A stretch of 64,000 bases of DNA from positions 1 to 64,000 of the forward strand of contig PIVT01000008.1 of assembly GCA_003353845.1 (NCBI GenBank), written 5' to 3'. Under the pieces are notes generated by a model. That model was not told the DNA's origin and ran no database searches. It was given only the letters and a program-made list of their open reading frames with translations. Positions 1 to 10,622 of this stretch are shown here, one piece after another; the first letter of the stretch is position 1; the number at the start of each line of letters is the position of its first letter. A program made the position numbers and the translations under genes. This stretch comes from Pseudomonadota bacterium (GTDB lineage Bacteria > Myxococcota_A > UBA9160 > JADFDR01).

Positions 1-497
1 CGGGGGTGGCTCTCCACTGTCGATATGTCTGCGAGAAGCCCTTGTACTTCTTTGAGCTTCTCATACCCCAACTCGCGGTGCACCATTTCACGACCGCGAT
101 ACATGAGGGTAATCTTTACCTTGTTCCCAGCCATCAGGAACTTTCGCGCATTGTGTACTTTGAAGTGCAGATCGTGATCATCGGTTCTGGGGCGAAGTTT
201 TACTTCCTTCAACCCTCCCGACTTTCCCTTGCTCTGCTTCTTCTTTTTCTGCGCTTCATACTTGTACTTGCCGTAATCCATAATCCGGCAAACAGGAGGT
301 CTTGAATTGGGTGCGACTTCCACCAAGTCCAAGCCAACGTCTTCGGCTTTTTGAATCGCGTCTTCGGGTGTCATCACACCCAGCTGCTCGCCTTCATCGT
401 CAATGACAAGTATTTCGCGCGCGCGTATTAACTGATTGATCCTCGTCGTGTCTTTATTTTGCTTCGGATCAGCATTTCGTTGAGCTGGAATTCTAAT
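1..497 (-). CDS. infC: Translation initiation factor IF-3 (3' end beyond window)
   Basis: IF-3 binds the 30S subunit, keeps the subunits apart and proofreads start-codon choice. About 165 residues are visible. The N-domain (ending near the family-typical RIMDYGKYKYE) is followed by a Lys-rich linker and the C-domain with VKLRPRTDDHDLHFK and MYRGREMVHRELG. The last residues lie off the left edge. No ATG, GTG or TTG occurs in frame between the thrS stop and the conserved region. Two ATT codons (497-495 and 491-489) follow a GAGGAG at 506-501, so an AUU start is the best reading, as known for enterobacterial infC. The second ATT has the more usual spacing (9 nt). It lies 17 nt downstream of thrS in the conserved thrS-infC order. 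Confidence 0.93.
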   Translation of the reverse strand, partial: MRIPAQRNADPKQNKDTTRINQLIRAREILVIDDEGEQLGVMTPEDAIQKAEDVGLDLVEVAPNSRPPVCRIMDYGKYKYEAQKKKKQSKGKSGGLKEVKLRPRTDDHDLHFKVHNARKFLMAGNKVKITLMYRGREMVHRELGYEKLKEVQGLLADISTVESHP

Positions 498-514
498 CTT
501 CTCCTCGGGACAAG

Positions 515-2437
515 TTAACTGCGCCGCTCGCGCGTTTCTTCTGCAAGCAATTCCGCATAGGCATCAAGATCAACGGCTTCACCGCTACCCTCTACATGCC
601 TGCGTCGAGGAGCGACGGTCCCGTTCGCCTCCTCTTGATCTCCTACTACTAACATGACTGGAATCTTTCCGACTTCCGCTTCTCGAATCTTATACCCGAG
701 CTTCTCACTGCGGTCGTCTAAAACAACTCTCAGCCCCCGGGCCTTCATGGCCGCCGTCACCTTGGCTGCATAAGCCGCGTGGCGCTCCGTAATGGGCAAC
801 ACCACCGCCTGCACAGGCGCGAGCCACAGCGGGAAATCCCCAGCCGTATGCTCCAAGTAAATTGCGATGAAACGTTCGAGGGAACCAAGAATCGCTCGGT
901 GGAGCATTTCGGGTACCACGTCACTCCCATCAGGGGCCGTGTATCTTAGTCCAAACCGATCGGGCATGGCCATATCCAATTGTATGGTTCCCAAGGTCCA
1001 GACCCGTCCAAGCACGTCTAAAACGTCTACTTCAACCTTTGGAGCATAAAATGCCGCATCTCCAGGCTTAATTTGGGGCTCATAACCGGCATTTCTGCAG
1101 GCGTGGACCAGCTGCTCCTCGGCGACGTCCCAGTGCTCGGGGGTTCCGATGAACTTTTCACCCCGGGTGGACACCGCCACGTGCACCTTGTCGAGCCCCA
1201 AGGCGCCGTAGACTTCCTTGAGCATCTCGAAAAAACTCTCAATCTCGCCTTCGACCTGGTCCGTCGTGCAGAAGATATGCGCATCGTCCTGAGCAAAGGA
1301 GCGCACGCGTGTGAGGCCTGTGAGGGTCCCGCTGCGTTCGTTGCGATGCAGGCGCGAAAACTCAGCCAAGCGAATCGGCAACTCGCGGTAGGAGCGCTTG
1401 CCGTAGTCAAAAAGCATGGCGTGCCCGGGACAATTCATGGGTTTGACGCCCATTTCGCATTCGTCGGTCTCAAACAGGAACATGTCCTCGGCGTAATTCT
1501 CATAATGCCCTGAGGTCTTGAACAAGTCCGTGTGGACGATCTGCGGAGCCATCACCTCGTCGTAACCATATTTCACGTACAACTCGCGGATGTAGGTCGT
1601 CAGTTCGTTGTAGATCACCATGCCTTTCGGGTGAAAGAATGGTGAGCCCGGAGAGATGGCATCGAGATGGAACAAGTCGAGCTGCTGGCCCAGGCGCCGG
1701 TGATCGCGCCGTTTGGCTTCTTCCAAGCGCTCCAGGTACTCGGCCAATTCGGGTTTCGTGGCAAAGGCCGTACCGTAAACCCGCTGAAGCATGGGATTGC
1801 GTTCATCACCACGCCAATAGGCACCGGCCAACTCTGTCAATTTACAGGCACCGATTTGATCACTGCGCTGCACGTGGGGTCCGCGGCACAAGTCGACGAA
1901 ATCACCCTGCCGGAACACGGTAATCTCCGAGCCTTCGGGAATGTCATCCAAGCGCGAAAGTTTGAGATCCTCGCCCAAGCCCTTAAACAAGGCATGCGCT
2001 TCCTCACGACTCACCACTTCGCGCGTAAATACCGCTTTGGATTTGATGATCTTCTTCATCTCCTTTTCGATCTGCGCCAGATCTTCAGGAGTGAAGGGAT
2101 TCTCTGTCAGGAAGTCGTATTGAAACTTTTCACTGTGGTCGGCGCGCCCGGCATCGACCTGGGCCTTGGGAAAGAGACGCTTCACGGCATCCGCCATGAC
2201 ATGCTCGGCCGAGTGCCGAATGATCTCTCCCGCCTCGGGGTCATTTTTTGTGACGATTTGTAGTTCGACATCCTCTTCTAACGGACAACGCAGATCGATG
2301 AGCTGCTCACCGATCTTCCCCGCGATGGCCGCCCGAGCCAATCCCGCACCGATCCCCTCCGCAATGGACAAGACCGTGGAGCCTTGCTCCACCTCGCGGG
2401 TACTCCCGTCGGGTAGTTTTACTTTGATTGAAGACAT
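515..2437 (-). CDS. thrS: Threonine--tRNA ligase
   Basis: Cytoplasmic class II synthetase that charges tRNA-Thr. From the chosen ATG it is 640 residues, the usual length. Domains in order: TGS (residues 1-60), the editing/SAD region with the HSAEHVMADAVKRLFP block, the catalytic core with the zinc-site NCPGH and the motif 2 region (RNERSG...FAQDDAHIF), and the anticodon-binding domain ending in RRRHVEGSGE. The frame opens 28 codons upstream, but MSSIKVKLPDG is the family start, so the ATG at 2437 was preferred. No clear Shine-Dalgarno precedes it, and a small hairpin lies about 50 nt upstream (2486-2498), which may hint at leader control. infC follows. Confidence 0.97.
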   Translation of the reverse strand: MSSIKVKLPDGSTREVEQGSTVLSIAEGIGAGLARAAIAGKIGEQLIDLRCPLEEDVELQIVTKNDPEAGEIIRHSAEHVMADAVKRLFPKAQVDAGRADHSEKFQYDFLTENPFTPEDLAQIEKEMKKIIKSKAVFTREVVSREEAHALFKGLGEDLKLSRLDDIPEGSEITVFRQGDFVDLCRGPHVQRSDQIGACKLTELAGAYWRGDERNPMLQRVYGTAFATKPELAEYLERLEEAKRRDHRRLGQQLDLFHLDAISPGSPFFHPKGMVIYNELTTYIRELYVKYGYDEVMAPQIVHTDLFKTSGHYENYAEDMFLFETDECEMGVKPMNCPGHAMLFDYGKRSYRELPIRLAEFSRLHRNERSGTLTGLTRVRSFAQDDAHIFCTTDQVEGEIESFFEMLKEVYGALGLDKVHVAVSTRGEKFIGTPEHWDVAEEQLVHACRNAGYEPQIKPGDAAFYAPKVEVDVLDVLGRVWTLGTIQLDMAMPDRFGLRYTAPDGSDVVPEMLHRAILGSLERFIAIYLEHTAGDFPLWLAPVQAVVLPITERHAAYAAKVTAAMKARGLRVVLDDRSEKLGYKIREAEVGKIPVMLVVGDQEEANGTVAPRRRHVEGSGEAVDLDAYAELLAEETRERRS

Positions 2438-2553
2438 GAGAAGAACTGAATCATGAGTCGCCGAAACTACGCCTGTCTGCGTTTGTGCGTCGTACGCAAG
2501 TAAATCGCCCCCGCCGCCCATACCTCATGGACTTAAGCCAAGCGAAAAATAAG

Positions 2554-2628
2554 TGGTAGACGCGGGCGGGATTGAACCGCCGACCCCCACAGTGTCAGTG
2601 TGGTGCTCTCCCACTGAGCTACGCGTCT
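2554..2628 (-). tRNA. tRNA-Val (anticodon GAC)
   Basis: A full cloverleaf can be drawn by eye. The 7-bp acceptor is AGACGCG with CGCGTCT, the D arm is GCTC/GAGC, and the anticodon stem is CCACA/TGTGG with loop CTGACAC (anticodon GAC). The T arm is GGCGG-TTCAATC-CCGCC, the discriminator is A, and an encoded CCA occupies 2556-2554. It lies between the FlgT-like gene and thrS on the same strand, 46 nt after the upstream stop. No separate promoter or T-rich terminator is evident. Confidence 0.96.
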
Positions 2629-2674
2629 AGAATTCCTAAAGCCGCGGATTCAATACTCTTTTCTAGGAAGGGTG

Positions 2675-3685
2675 TCAATAGCGCCTCCCTTGCGCTGAGA
2701 CAGCAGGCTCTTCCAAGACCGGACGCAGCTCGAAACGCATGGCGATCTCATCCCCGCGTACCGTTGCTTGCTTCACGTGCAACTCCGCTGGCAAGCGCCG
2801 GATTAACGAGCGCGCAAAGGTCTCGGCGCCCAAATCCGAACGCACCGCAAGCACGGCCTGTCCGTTCTCAAACTCCAGCGGCAGCGCCGATGAATGTTCC
2901 ATCTCCTCTTCAATTACCTTCTGCAGGTCGGTGACCAGGCGATAATTGATGGGATCGAGGATGACCAGGCGCAGCTCACGGCTGACATTATCCAGACTGG
3001 CCTTTGCCACCGAGTCGATCACGCCAGCCTTCAACAAAGCTTTCCGAACGCGCTCCACATCGACATCGACCTCAGCCACGACCACGTATTCCGAGTTCGC
3101 ATCTGGATTCTCGCCGCCGGTGAACAAGCGCTCCCGCAGCCCTCGGTCTTCGGAAATGCGATAGCGATTGGTGTAACCGCGCGCTTGATCGCCCAGCGCA
3201 TTTCGAAGAATCTCGCGTGGAGCCAACTCGGAATCCGATGAGGGGGCCTCCTCGTCCGCCCCCGGCTCAACGATTTCAATCGGGGCTTTGCCCTCGCCGC
3301 TATTGGGATCACCCCCAAAGAAGGGCACAGGGTCCAACCCTGTTCCCGACTGTGCCTGTGCCGCGGCTCGCTCACGCTCTTTGCGTATCCGCTCCATTTC
3401 TTGCTCTTGGCGTTGTTTGTCCTGGGCCGCCCTGGCCTCTTTGCTCGCCAAGTCCGCAGCGCGCAATTCTTCGGCCACACGCATGACCGCTTCCCAAATC
3501 GCCTTCTCAAAGGCGGCAGTTCTGGCGGCGCTTTGGCTGGCGGCACTGGCATTGTCAAAAAGAGGCACGGCGCCAACGGCTTCAACGCGTCGTCCCGCCT
3601 GCGCTGGCGAAGCAGCTAGCATGAACAAAGCGGCTCCAGCGCAGGCCAGCCAAGCGAATCGGAAAGAGCTCTTCATGTTTCTCAT
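2675..3685 (-). CDS. Secreted FlgT-like protein of unknown function
   Basis: 336 residues with a signal peptide (hydrophobic AGAALFMLAASPAQA, likely cleavage after AQA near residue 30). The mature N-terminus (VEAVGAVPLFDN...A..AFEKAIWEAVMRVAEEL) has the pattern of FlgT/LPP20-like domains. A charged, probably coiled-coil stretch rich in Ala, Arg, Glu and Gln follows (about residues 75-115), then an acidic Pro/Gly-rich linker and a C-terminal alpha/beta region. The ATG overlaps the dnaE stop (ATGA, 3685-3682), so translation is probably coupled; a second ATG at 3676 is also possible. Partnership with DnaE is unlikely because the product is exported. Function is not recognised; a periplasmic or outer-membrane accessory role is inference. 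Confidence 0.78.
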   Translation of the reverse strand: MRNMKSSFRFAWLACAGAALFMLAASPAQAGRRVEAVGAVPLFDNASAASQSAARTAAFEKAIWEAVMRVAEELRAADLASKEARAAQDKQRQEQEMERIRKERERAAAQAQSGTGLDPVPFFGGDPNSGEGKAPIEIVEPGADEEAPSSDSELAPREILRNALGDQARGYTNRYRISEDRGLRERLFTGGENPDANSEYVVVAEVDVDVERVRKALLKAGVIDSVAKASLDNVSRELRLVILDPINYRLVTDLQKVIEEEMEHSSALPLEFENGQAVLAVRSDLGAETFARSLIRRLPAELHVKQATVRGDEIAMRFELRPVLEEPAVSAQGRRY

Positions 3686-6600
3686 ACTTCATACTCCGCC
3701 ACGGGGCGCCCGAACAGGGAATCCACCACCGCAATGAGTTCCTCGCTGGCCCGCACACTGGGAGAACCCACGAGGGCTAAACGAGTCTCGCTTTCATCGG
3801 GAATCATCACGTGCATTTGCACTTCACAATCTCCCCGGTGCATTTCTAGCGTGCGCTTCAAGCCTTCCATTCGATCCTTGGTCAGATCGGAGATGCGTAC
3901 GCGCAATAGCAATCGCGTGGACAGGGTCTCCTCGGCCTTTTCCAAGGCCAGGATCTCGCGAACCAAAATCTTCGGCGGATCAGCCGCCTCAAACTCTCCG
4001 CTTATGACCAGGGGCAGCGGATCCGCGGCATCCCTGGCTTCGGCTTGTTTTAGCAAGTCGCGATGCATGGCGTAGGGTTCGGCAAAAATGACCAACTCGA
4101 TCACGCCGTCTAAATCTGCCAGTTCCGCAAAGGCCATGAGGCTGCCGCGCTTGGTTCGGATCTCTCGCATGGACTGCAGCACACCCGCTGCGCGCACCTC
4201 GCGACCTTCACAGCCTTCGGTAGTGGCGGAAGTGATCTGGGAAAAACGGCGCATGAGGGACAGGTACTTTTCCAAGGGATGTCCGGATACGAAAAAGCCC
4301 AAGACTTCCTTCTCATAGCCCAAACGCTCTTGGTCACTCCAATCCGGCACATCCGGCAAGGCGGGATCACTCACCACGCTTTCTTCACTGTCGCCAAACA
4401 GGCTGCCCTGACCCAATTCTCGATCGCGCTGGGCCGCAGACCCCGCCGCCAGGGCCGATTCAATACTCTCCCAGGCCGCCGCGCGGTTGTCGCAAGTGGT
4501 GTCAAAGGCACCGGCCTTCACCAGAGCTTCCAACCCGCGCTTGTTCACCTTCTTGCTGTCGATGCGCCGTGTAAAATCATAAAAGGAGGTATAGGGCCCG
4601 CCTTCTTCGCGGCACCGCATGATGGATTCAATGGCCCCCTCGCCCAGATTTTTAATGCCCGCGAAGCCAAAGCGTATGTCCCCGCCCACCACGCGGAAAT
4701 CTCGCGCTGAGGAACTGATGTCCGGGGGCAACACCTCCATGCCTTTTTCCCGCGCGTCGGTGATGTAGCGAGACAGCTTGTCGTGGTTCCCCGACTCGGA
4801 GGTCATCAGGGCCGCCATGTACTGCCCCGGATAATTCGCCTTGAGATAAGCCGTCTGATACATGATGAGCGAGTAGGCGGTGGAGTGGCTCTTGGCGAAT
4901 CCATAGCCCGCAAACTTCTCAATCAAGTCAAAGAGTTCACCCGCCTTCTTTTCATTAATGCCATTGGCCACAGAACCTTCGATGAAGCCCTGACGTTGCT
5001 TGGCCATCTCCGAAGCTTTTTTCTTACCCATGGCGCGGCGCAACAAGTCGGCCTGGCCCAGGGAATAACCCGCCACCTTATTGGCAATCTGCAGCACCTG
5101 GTCTTGGTAGACGATGATGCCCAGGGTTTCTGCCGTCAGCTCTTCCATCTCGGGCAGCATGTATTCGACCTCTTTGAGGCCTTGCTTGCGCAGGATGTAG
5201 TCGTCCACCATGCCGGCATCCAAGGGGCCGGGTCGGTACAGCGCCACAATGGGGATAAGTTCCTTGAAAGTGCGCGGTTGCAATTGCACCACCAAGTCCG
5301 TCATGCCCGAAGATTCAATTTGGAACACACCGGCCGTATCGCCCTTGCCCAACATGTCGAAGGTGACGGGGTCGTCGAGAAGGACTTTTTCGATGTCGAA
5401 GTCTGGATCGGGACCTTCGCGAATCAGGGCCTGGGCGTCGTAGATGACCGTAAGGGTGCGCAAGCCCAGGAAGTCAAACTTCACCAAGCCGCAGCGCTCC
5501 ACCATACGCATGTCGTACTGGGTCACCACATCGCCCGTCTTTGGATCGCGGTACAAGGGCACCATCTCGATGAGAGGCTTGGTGCCAATGACCACGCCGG
5601 CCGCGTGCGTCGAAGCGTGGCGCGTAAGCCCCTCCAAGGACAGCGCCGTTTCCAGCATTTTCGCCACTTGGCTGTCCGCTTCCTGGCAGGCGCGCATCTC
5701 TGGCGACTGCTTAATGGCATCGGCCAGGGAGATCCCGAGAACCTCGGGCACCATCTTGGAGATGCGATCGACATCGCCATAGGGCATGCCCATGACTCGA
5801 CCCACATCGCGAATGGCCGCTCGGGCCTGAAGCTTTCCGAAGGTGATGATCTGGGCCACGCGCTTCCCGTCGTCGCCCTCTTCGTCGTACTTATCGTTGA
5901 CGTACTCGATGACTTTCTGACGCCCGCGCATGCAGAAGTCCACGTCGATATCCGGCATGGAGACGCGTTCGGGGTTGAGAAAACGCTCGAAGATAATGTC
6001 GTACTCAACGGGATCTACGCCGGTAATACCCAGGGAGAAGGTGCAGAGACTGCCGGCGGCAGAACCGCGCCCGGGACCCACCGGCACGCCGTTGCGTTTC
6101 CCGTACTCGATGAAGTCCGCCACGATCAAGAAGTAACCCGCGAACCCCATGTCGTTGATGACCTTGAGCTCATGTTCCATGCGCGAGACGTACTCGCTGT
6201 GCTTGCCCGCGAAGGGTTCGTCGGGAGCCATGCCCAAGCGCTCGCGCAGCCCTGCCCATGAATTGCCTTCGAGCACTTCTTCGCGCGTCTGGCCGGCGGG
6301 AACCTGGAACTCGGGCATGTGGTAATTGCCCATCTCGATTTCTACATTGCAGCGTTCGAGAATTTCCATGGAATTGGAGATGGCTTCGGGGTGATCGTGC
6401 CAGACCGCCGACATTTCTTCGGGCGATTTCAGGTAGAAGCCTTTGCCGTCGAAGCGAAAGCGTTTCTCGTCAGAAACATTGGAACCCGTGCCAATGCACA
6501 GCAGCGCGTCGTGGGGCTCGTGATCGCATTCTTCGAGGTAGTGGCAATCGTTGGTGGCCAACAAGGGCAAGTTCATGTCCTCGGACATTTTGAACAGCTC

Positions 6601-7182
6601 TTCGTTAACGACATCTTGATCGTGAATCCCGTGGCGCTGCACTTCCAGATAGAAGCGGTCGCCGAAGAGCTTGTGAAACTCCTCCACATGCTCCCAGCCT
6701 TTGCGCACATCACCACCAGTAATCGCACGGCAAACCCGAGACGAGAGACAACCGGAAGTAGCGATCAGGCCCGATTGATGGTCCTGTAGCAGATCCATAT
6801 CGATGCGGGGCTTGTAGTAAAAACCGTCGAGGTAGGCCTTGGAGACCAGGTACATGAGGTTCTTGTAGCCCTCGTTGTCCATGGCAATGAGCAGGAGATG
6901 GTTGATGGCATCGAAGGCACTCTTGTCTTGGGCCCGCTTTTCTTTCTCGAAGCGGCTTCCCGCGGCTAGATACACCTCACAGCCAATAATCGGCTTCACA
7001 CCCATCGCATGAGCTTTTTCATAGAACTCCGCGGCACCAAACAGGTTTCCGTGGTCCGTCATGGCCACAGCTTCCATGCCGAGAGTCTTGCATTGCTCAA
7101 AGAGGGGGGTGTGCTTAATGGCTCCATCCAACAGCGAGTATTGGGTGTGCAGATGGAGATGTGTGAAGTGCGCTTGGGCCAA
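3682..7182 (-). CDS. dnaE: DNA polymerase III alpha subunit
   Basis: Replicative polymerase catalytic subunit, 1166 residues, full length for DnaE1. It has an N-terminal PHP domain (THLHLHTQYSLLDGA), a nucleotide-binding GPGRGSAAGSL near residues 369-379, and catalytic aspartates in PDIDVDF near 410-416. Tandem HhH and OB-fold regions follow toward the C-terminus (FFVSGHPLEKY, then the nucleic-acid-binding segment with RTKRGSLMAFAELADLDG). The start codon is TTG at 7182 next to a weak purine stretch (AAGAGA). It lies 64 nt downstream of guaA and overlaps the next gene by 4 nt. No editing exonuclease insertion of the PolC type is present. Confidence 0.97.
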   Translation of the reverse strand: MAQAHFTHLHLHTQYSLLDGAIKHTPLFEQCKTLGMEAVAMTDHGNLFGAAEFYEKAHAMGVKPIIGCEVYLAAGSRFEKEKRAQDKSAFDAINHLLLIAMDNEGYKNLMYLVSKAYLDGFYYKPRIDMDLLQDHQSGLIATSGCLSSRVCRAITGGDVRKGWEHVEEFHKLFGDRFYLEVQRHGIHDQDVVNEELFKMSEDMNLPLLATNDCHYLEECDHEPHDALLCIGTGSNVSDEKRFRFDGKGFYLKSPEEMSAVWHDHPEAISNSMEILERCNVEIEMGNYHMPEFQVPAGQTREEVLEGNSWAGLRERLGMAPDEPFAGKHSEYVSRMEHELKVINDMGFAGYFLIVADFIEYGKRNGVPVGPGRGSAAGSLCTFSLGITGVDPVEYDIIFERFLNPERVSMPDIDVDFCMRGRQKVIEYVNDKYDEEGDDGKRVAQIITFGKLQARAAIRDVGRVMGMPYGDVDRISKMVPEVLGISLADAIKQSPEMRACQEADSQVAKMLETALSLEGLTRHASTHAAGVVIGTKPLIEMVPLYRDPKTGDVVTQYDMRMVERCGLVKFDFLGLRTLTVIYDAQALIREGPDPDFDIEKVLLDDPVTFDMLGKGDTAGVFQIESSGMTDLVVQLQPRTFKELIPIVALYRPGPLDAGMVDDYILRKQGLKEVEYMLPEMEELTAETLGIIVYQDQVLQIANKVAGYSLGQADLLRRAMGKKKASEMAKQRQGFIEGSVANGINEKKAGELFDLIEKFAGYGFAKSHSTAYSLIMYQTAYLKANYPGQYMAALMTSESGNHDKLSRYITDAREKGMEVLPPDISSSARDFRVVGGDIRFGFAGIKNLGEGAIESIMRCREEGGPYTSFYDFTRRIDSKKVNKRGLEALVKAGAFDTTCDNRAAAWESIESALAAGSAAQRDRELGQGSLFGDSEESVVSDPALPDVPDWSDQERLGYEKEVLGFFVSGHPLEKYLSLMRRFSQITSATTEGCEGREVRAAGVLQSMREIRTKRGSLMAFAELADLDGVIELVIFAEPYAMHRDLLKQAEARDAADPLPLVISGEFEAADPPKILVREILALEKAEETLSTRLLLRVRISDLTKDRMEGLKRTLEMHRGDCEVQMHVMIPDESETRLALVGSPSVRASEELIAVVDSLFGRPVAEYEV

Positions 7183-7213
7183 AGTCTCTTAGATTCCCGA
7201 TCTCGCTGTTCCA

Positions 7214-7228
7214 CGCGGATTTTCCGCG
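7214..7228 (-). other. Stem-loop between guaA and dnaE
   Basis: A perfect 6-bp stem (CGCGGA/TCCGCG, 3-nt loop) lies about 19 nt after the guaA stop. No U-tract follows on the minus strand, so it is at most a weak or factor-assisted terminator or an mRNA stability element. Confidence 0.3.
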
Positions 7229-7246
7229 CGGGGGTTCACCAAGAAC

Positions 7247-8815
7247 TTACTCCCACTCAATGGTGGCAGGTGGCTTGGAGGAGATATCGTAGACCACTCG
7301 GTTGATCCCGCGCACCTCGTTAATGATGCGATTGGAGATCCGAGCCAGTACCACATGGGGCATGTCGTAGAAATCTGCCGTCATGGCATCCACCGACGTG
7401 ACACAGCGCAGGGCCACGGCGTTCTCATAGGTTCGCTCGTCCCCCATGACCCCCACACTTTGGATGGGAAGGAAGACCACGAAGGCCTGCCAGATTTCAT
7501 CGTACAAGCCGGCATCGCGGATCTCCTGCATGGCAATGGCATCGGCTTCGCGCAACATACTCAGACGGTCTTTCGTCACCTCACCCATAATGCGAATGGC
7601 CAGGCCGGGCCCCGGGAAGGGGTGTCGCCCCACTGAGCTTTCGGGCAAGCCCAACTCTCGGCCCAAGGCCCTCACCTCATCCTTGAACAATTCGCGCAAA
7701 GGTTCGATGAGCTTGAGTTCCATTTCCTCGGGTAAGCCGCCCACGTTGTGGTGGGTCTTGATGGTGGCCGAAGGACCCCCCACCGAAACACTCTCGATGA
7801 CATCGGGATAGAGCGTCCCCTGCACCAGGAACTTGGCGCCCCCCACTCTGGACGATTCCTGGTCGAAGATCTCAATGAAGTTCTTGCCGATGCTCTTGCG
7901 TTTGACTTCCGGGTCCGTCACGCCGGCCAAATCAGCCAGGAAGTGATCTCCCGCGTCCACACTCACCAACTTCAGACCCATGGATTTCGCAAACAGGCGC
8001 TCCACCTCGGCGCGCTCATCCTTACGCAGGCATCCGTTGTCGACAAAAATACAAGTGAGCTGATCGCCAATGGCGCGGTGCACCAGCGCTGCAGCCACGG
8101 AAGAATCCACCCCGCCGGACAGCCCGCAAATCACTCGGGCGTCCCCGACTCGCTCTCGAATGCCCGCCACGGCTTCGTCGACAAAGCTGGACATGGTCCA
8201 AGTGCCCGAACACCCGCAAACATGGGTGAGAAAATTGCTGATCAGTTGTGCGCCATTTTCAGTATGGGCCACCTCTGGATGGAACTGCAGACCGTACAAG
8301 GACAACTCTTTGTGCCGCACCACCGCATGGGGAGAGCCTTCGCTGGTACCCAAAACCACAAAACCTTCGGGCAAGATCTTCACGCGATCGCCATGGCTCA
8401 TCCAGACCACTTGAGACGGAGTTTCCTGAAAGCCGGTGAACAAGGGATCCGTCTGATCGACACGCAAAATCGCACGGCCGTACTCCGCGCCTTCATCGTG
8501 CGCTGACGCGTGCTCAATTTCGCCACCCATTTGCTGGATCATGAGCTGCAAGCCGTAGCAAATCCCCAGAACCGGAATGCCGAGTTCAAAGAGCTTGGGA
8601 TCCGCCAGGGGTGCATCTTCGTTCAAGACACTGGCGGGCCCACCCGAGAGCACGATGCCGGCCGGAGCCCAGGCGCGGATCTCTTCAAGACTCTTGGTGT
8701 AGGGATAGATCTCGCAATAGACATTGTGCTCACGGATCCGACGCGCGATGAGTTGGGTCACCTGGGATCCGAAATCGATGATCAGGATGCGATCACTGTG
8801 TAATTCAGGAATCAT
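7247..8815 (-). CDS. guaA: GMP synthase (glutamine-hydrolysing)
   Basis: Converts XMP to GMP using ATP and glutamine. The 522 residues carry the class I glutamine amidotransferase domain with nucleophile motif GICYGLQLM (near residue 84) and LQFHPEV. The ATP-pyrophosphatase domain follows with P-loop [12 protein letters not shown] (near residue 230). The C-terminal dimerisation domain ends in the family-typical [12 protein letters not shown] start at 8815 with an AGGA about 10 nt upstream. It follows guaB after 200 nt, so IMP-to-XMP-to-GMP steps are adjacent; the spacer shows no convincing terminator. Confidence 0.98.
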   Translation of the reverse strand: MIPELHSDRILIIDFGSQVTQLIARRIREHNVYCEIYPYTKSLEEIRAWAPAGIVLSGGPASVLNEDAPLADPKLFELGIPVLGICYGLQLMIQQMGGEIEHASAHDEGAEYGRAILRVDQTDPLFTGFQETPSQVVWMSHGDRVKILPEGFVVLGTSEGSPHAVVRHKELSLYGLQFHPEVAHTENGAQLISNFLTHVCGCSGTWTMSSFVDEAVAGIRERVGDARVICGLSGGVDSSVAAALVHRAIGDQLTCIFVDNGCLRKDERAEVERLFAKSMGLKLVSVDAGDHFLADLAGVTDPEVKRKSIGKNFIEIFDQESSRVGGAKFLVQGTLYPDVIESVSVGGPSATIKTHHNVGGLPEEMELKLIEPLRELFKDEVRALGRELGLPESSVGRHPFPGPGLAIRIMGEVTKDRLSMLREADAIAMQEIRDAGLYDEIWQAFVVFLPIQSVGVMGDERTYENAVALRCVTSVDAMTADFYDMPHVVLARISNRIINEVRGINRVVYDISSKPPATIEWE

Positions 8816-9015
8816 TGGAACTTCATCCTCTTACTTCCTTTGCTCAGCCAGCCTCAACGCTGCCGAGCCGAAAATCTTTAAATGGGGGGAGCGAAGTCTA
8901 ACGAATGGGTACGCCACCGGAAGTGAAATGCCCGCCCTAAGAACGAATTTTCCGTCCTTTTTCCAATCTCGATTTTTTGGGAACTCCCGAGGGCAACCCC
9001 CCGCCGGGAATGCGT

Positions 9016-10611
<1,596 letters not shown>

Positions 10612-10622
<11 letters not shown>

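Noticed and set aside
4783-6261. 492-codon open frame on the plus strand
   Set aside because: It is antisense to dnaE, His/Gly/Leu-rich and resembles no protein; the opposite strand codes a complete polymerase.
8816-9015. A terminator or small gene in the guaB-guaA spacer
   Set aside because: The A/T run next to GGGA-TCCC is on the wrong side for a minus-strand terminator, and the open frame there overlaps guaB without family features.
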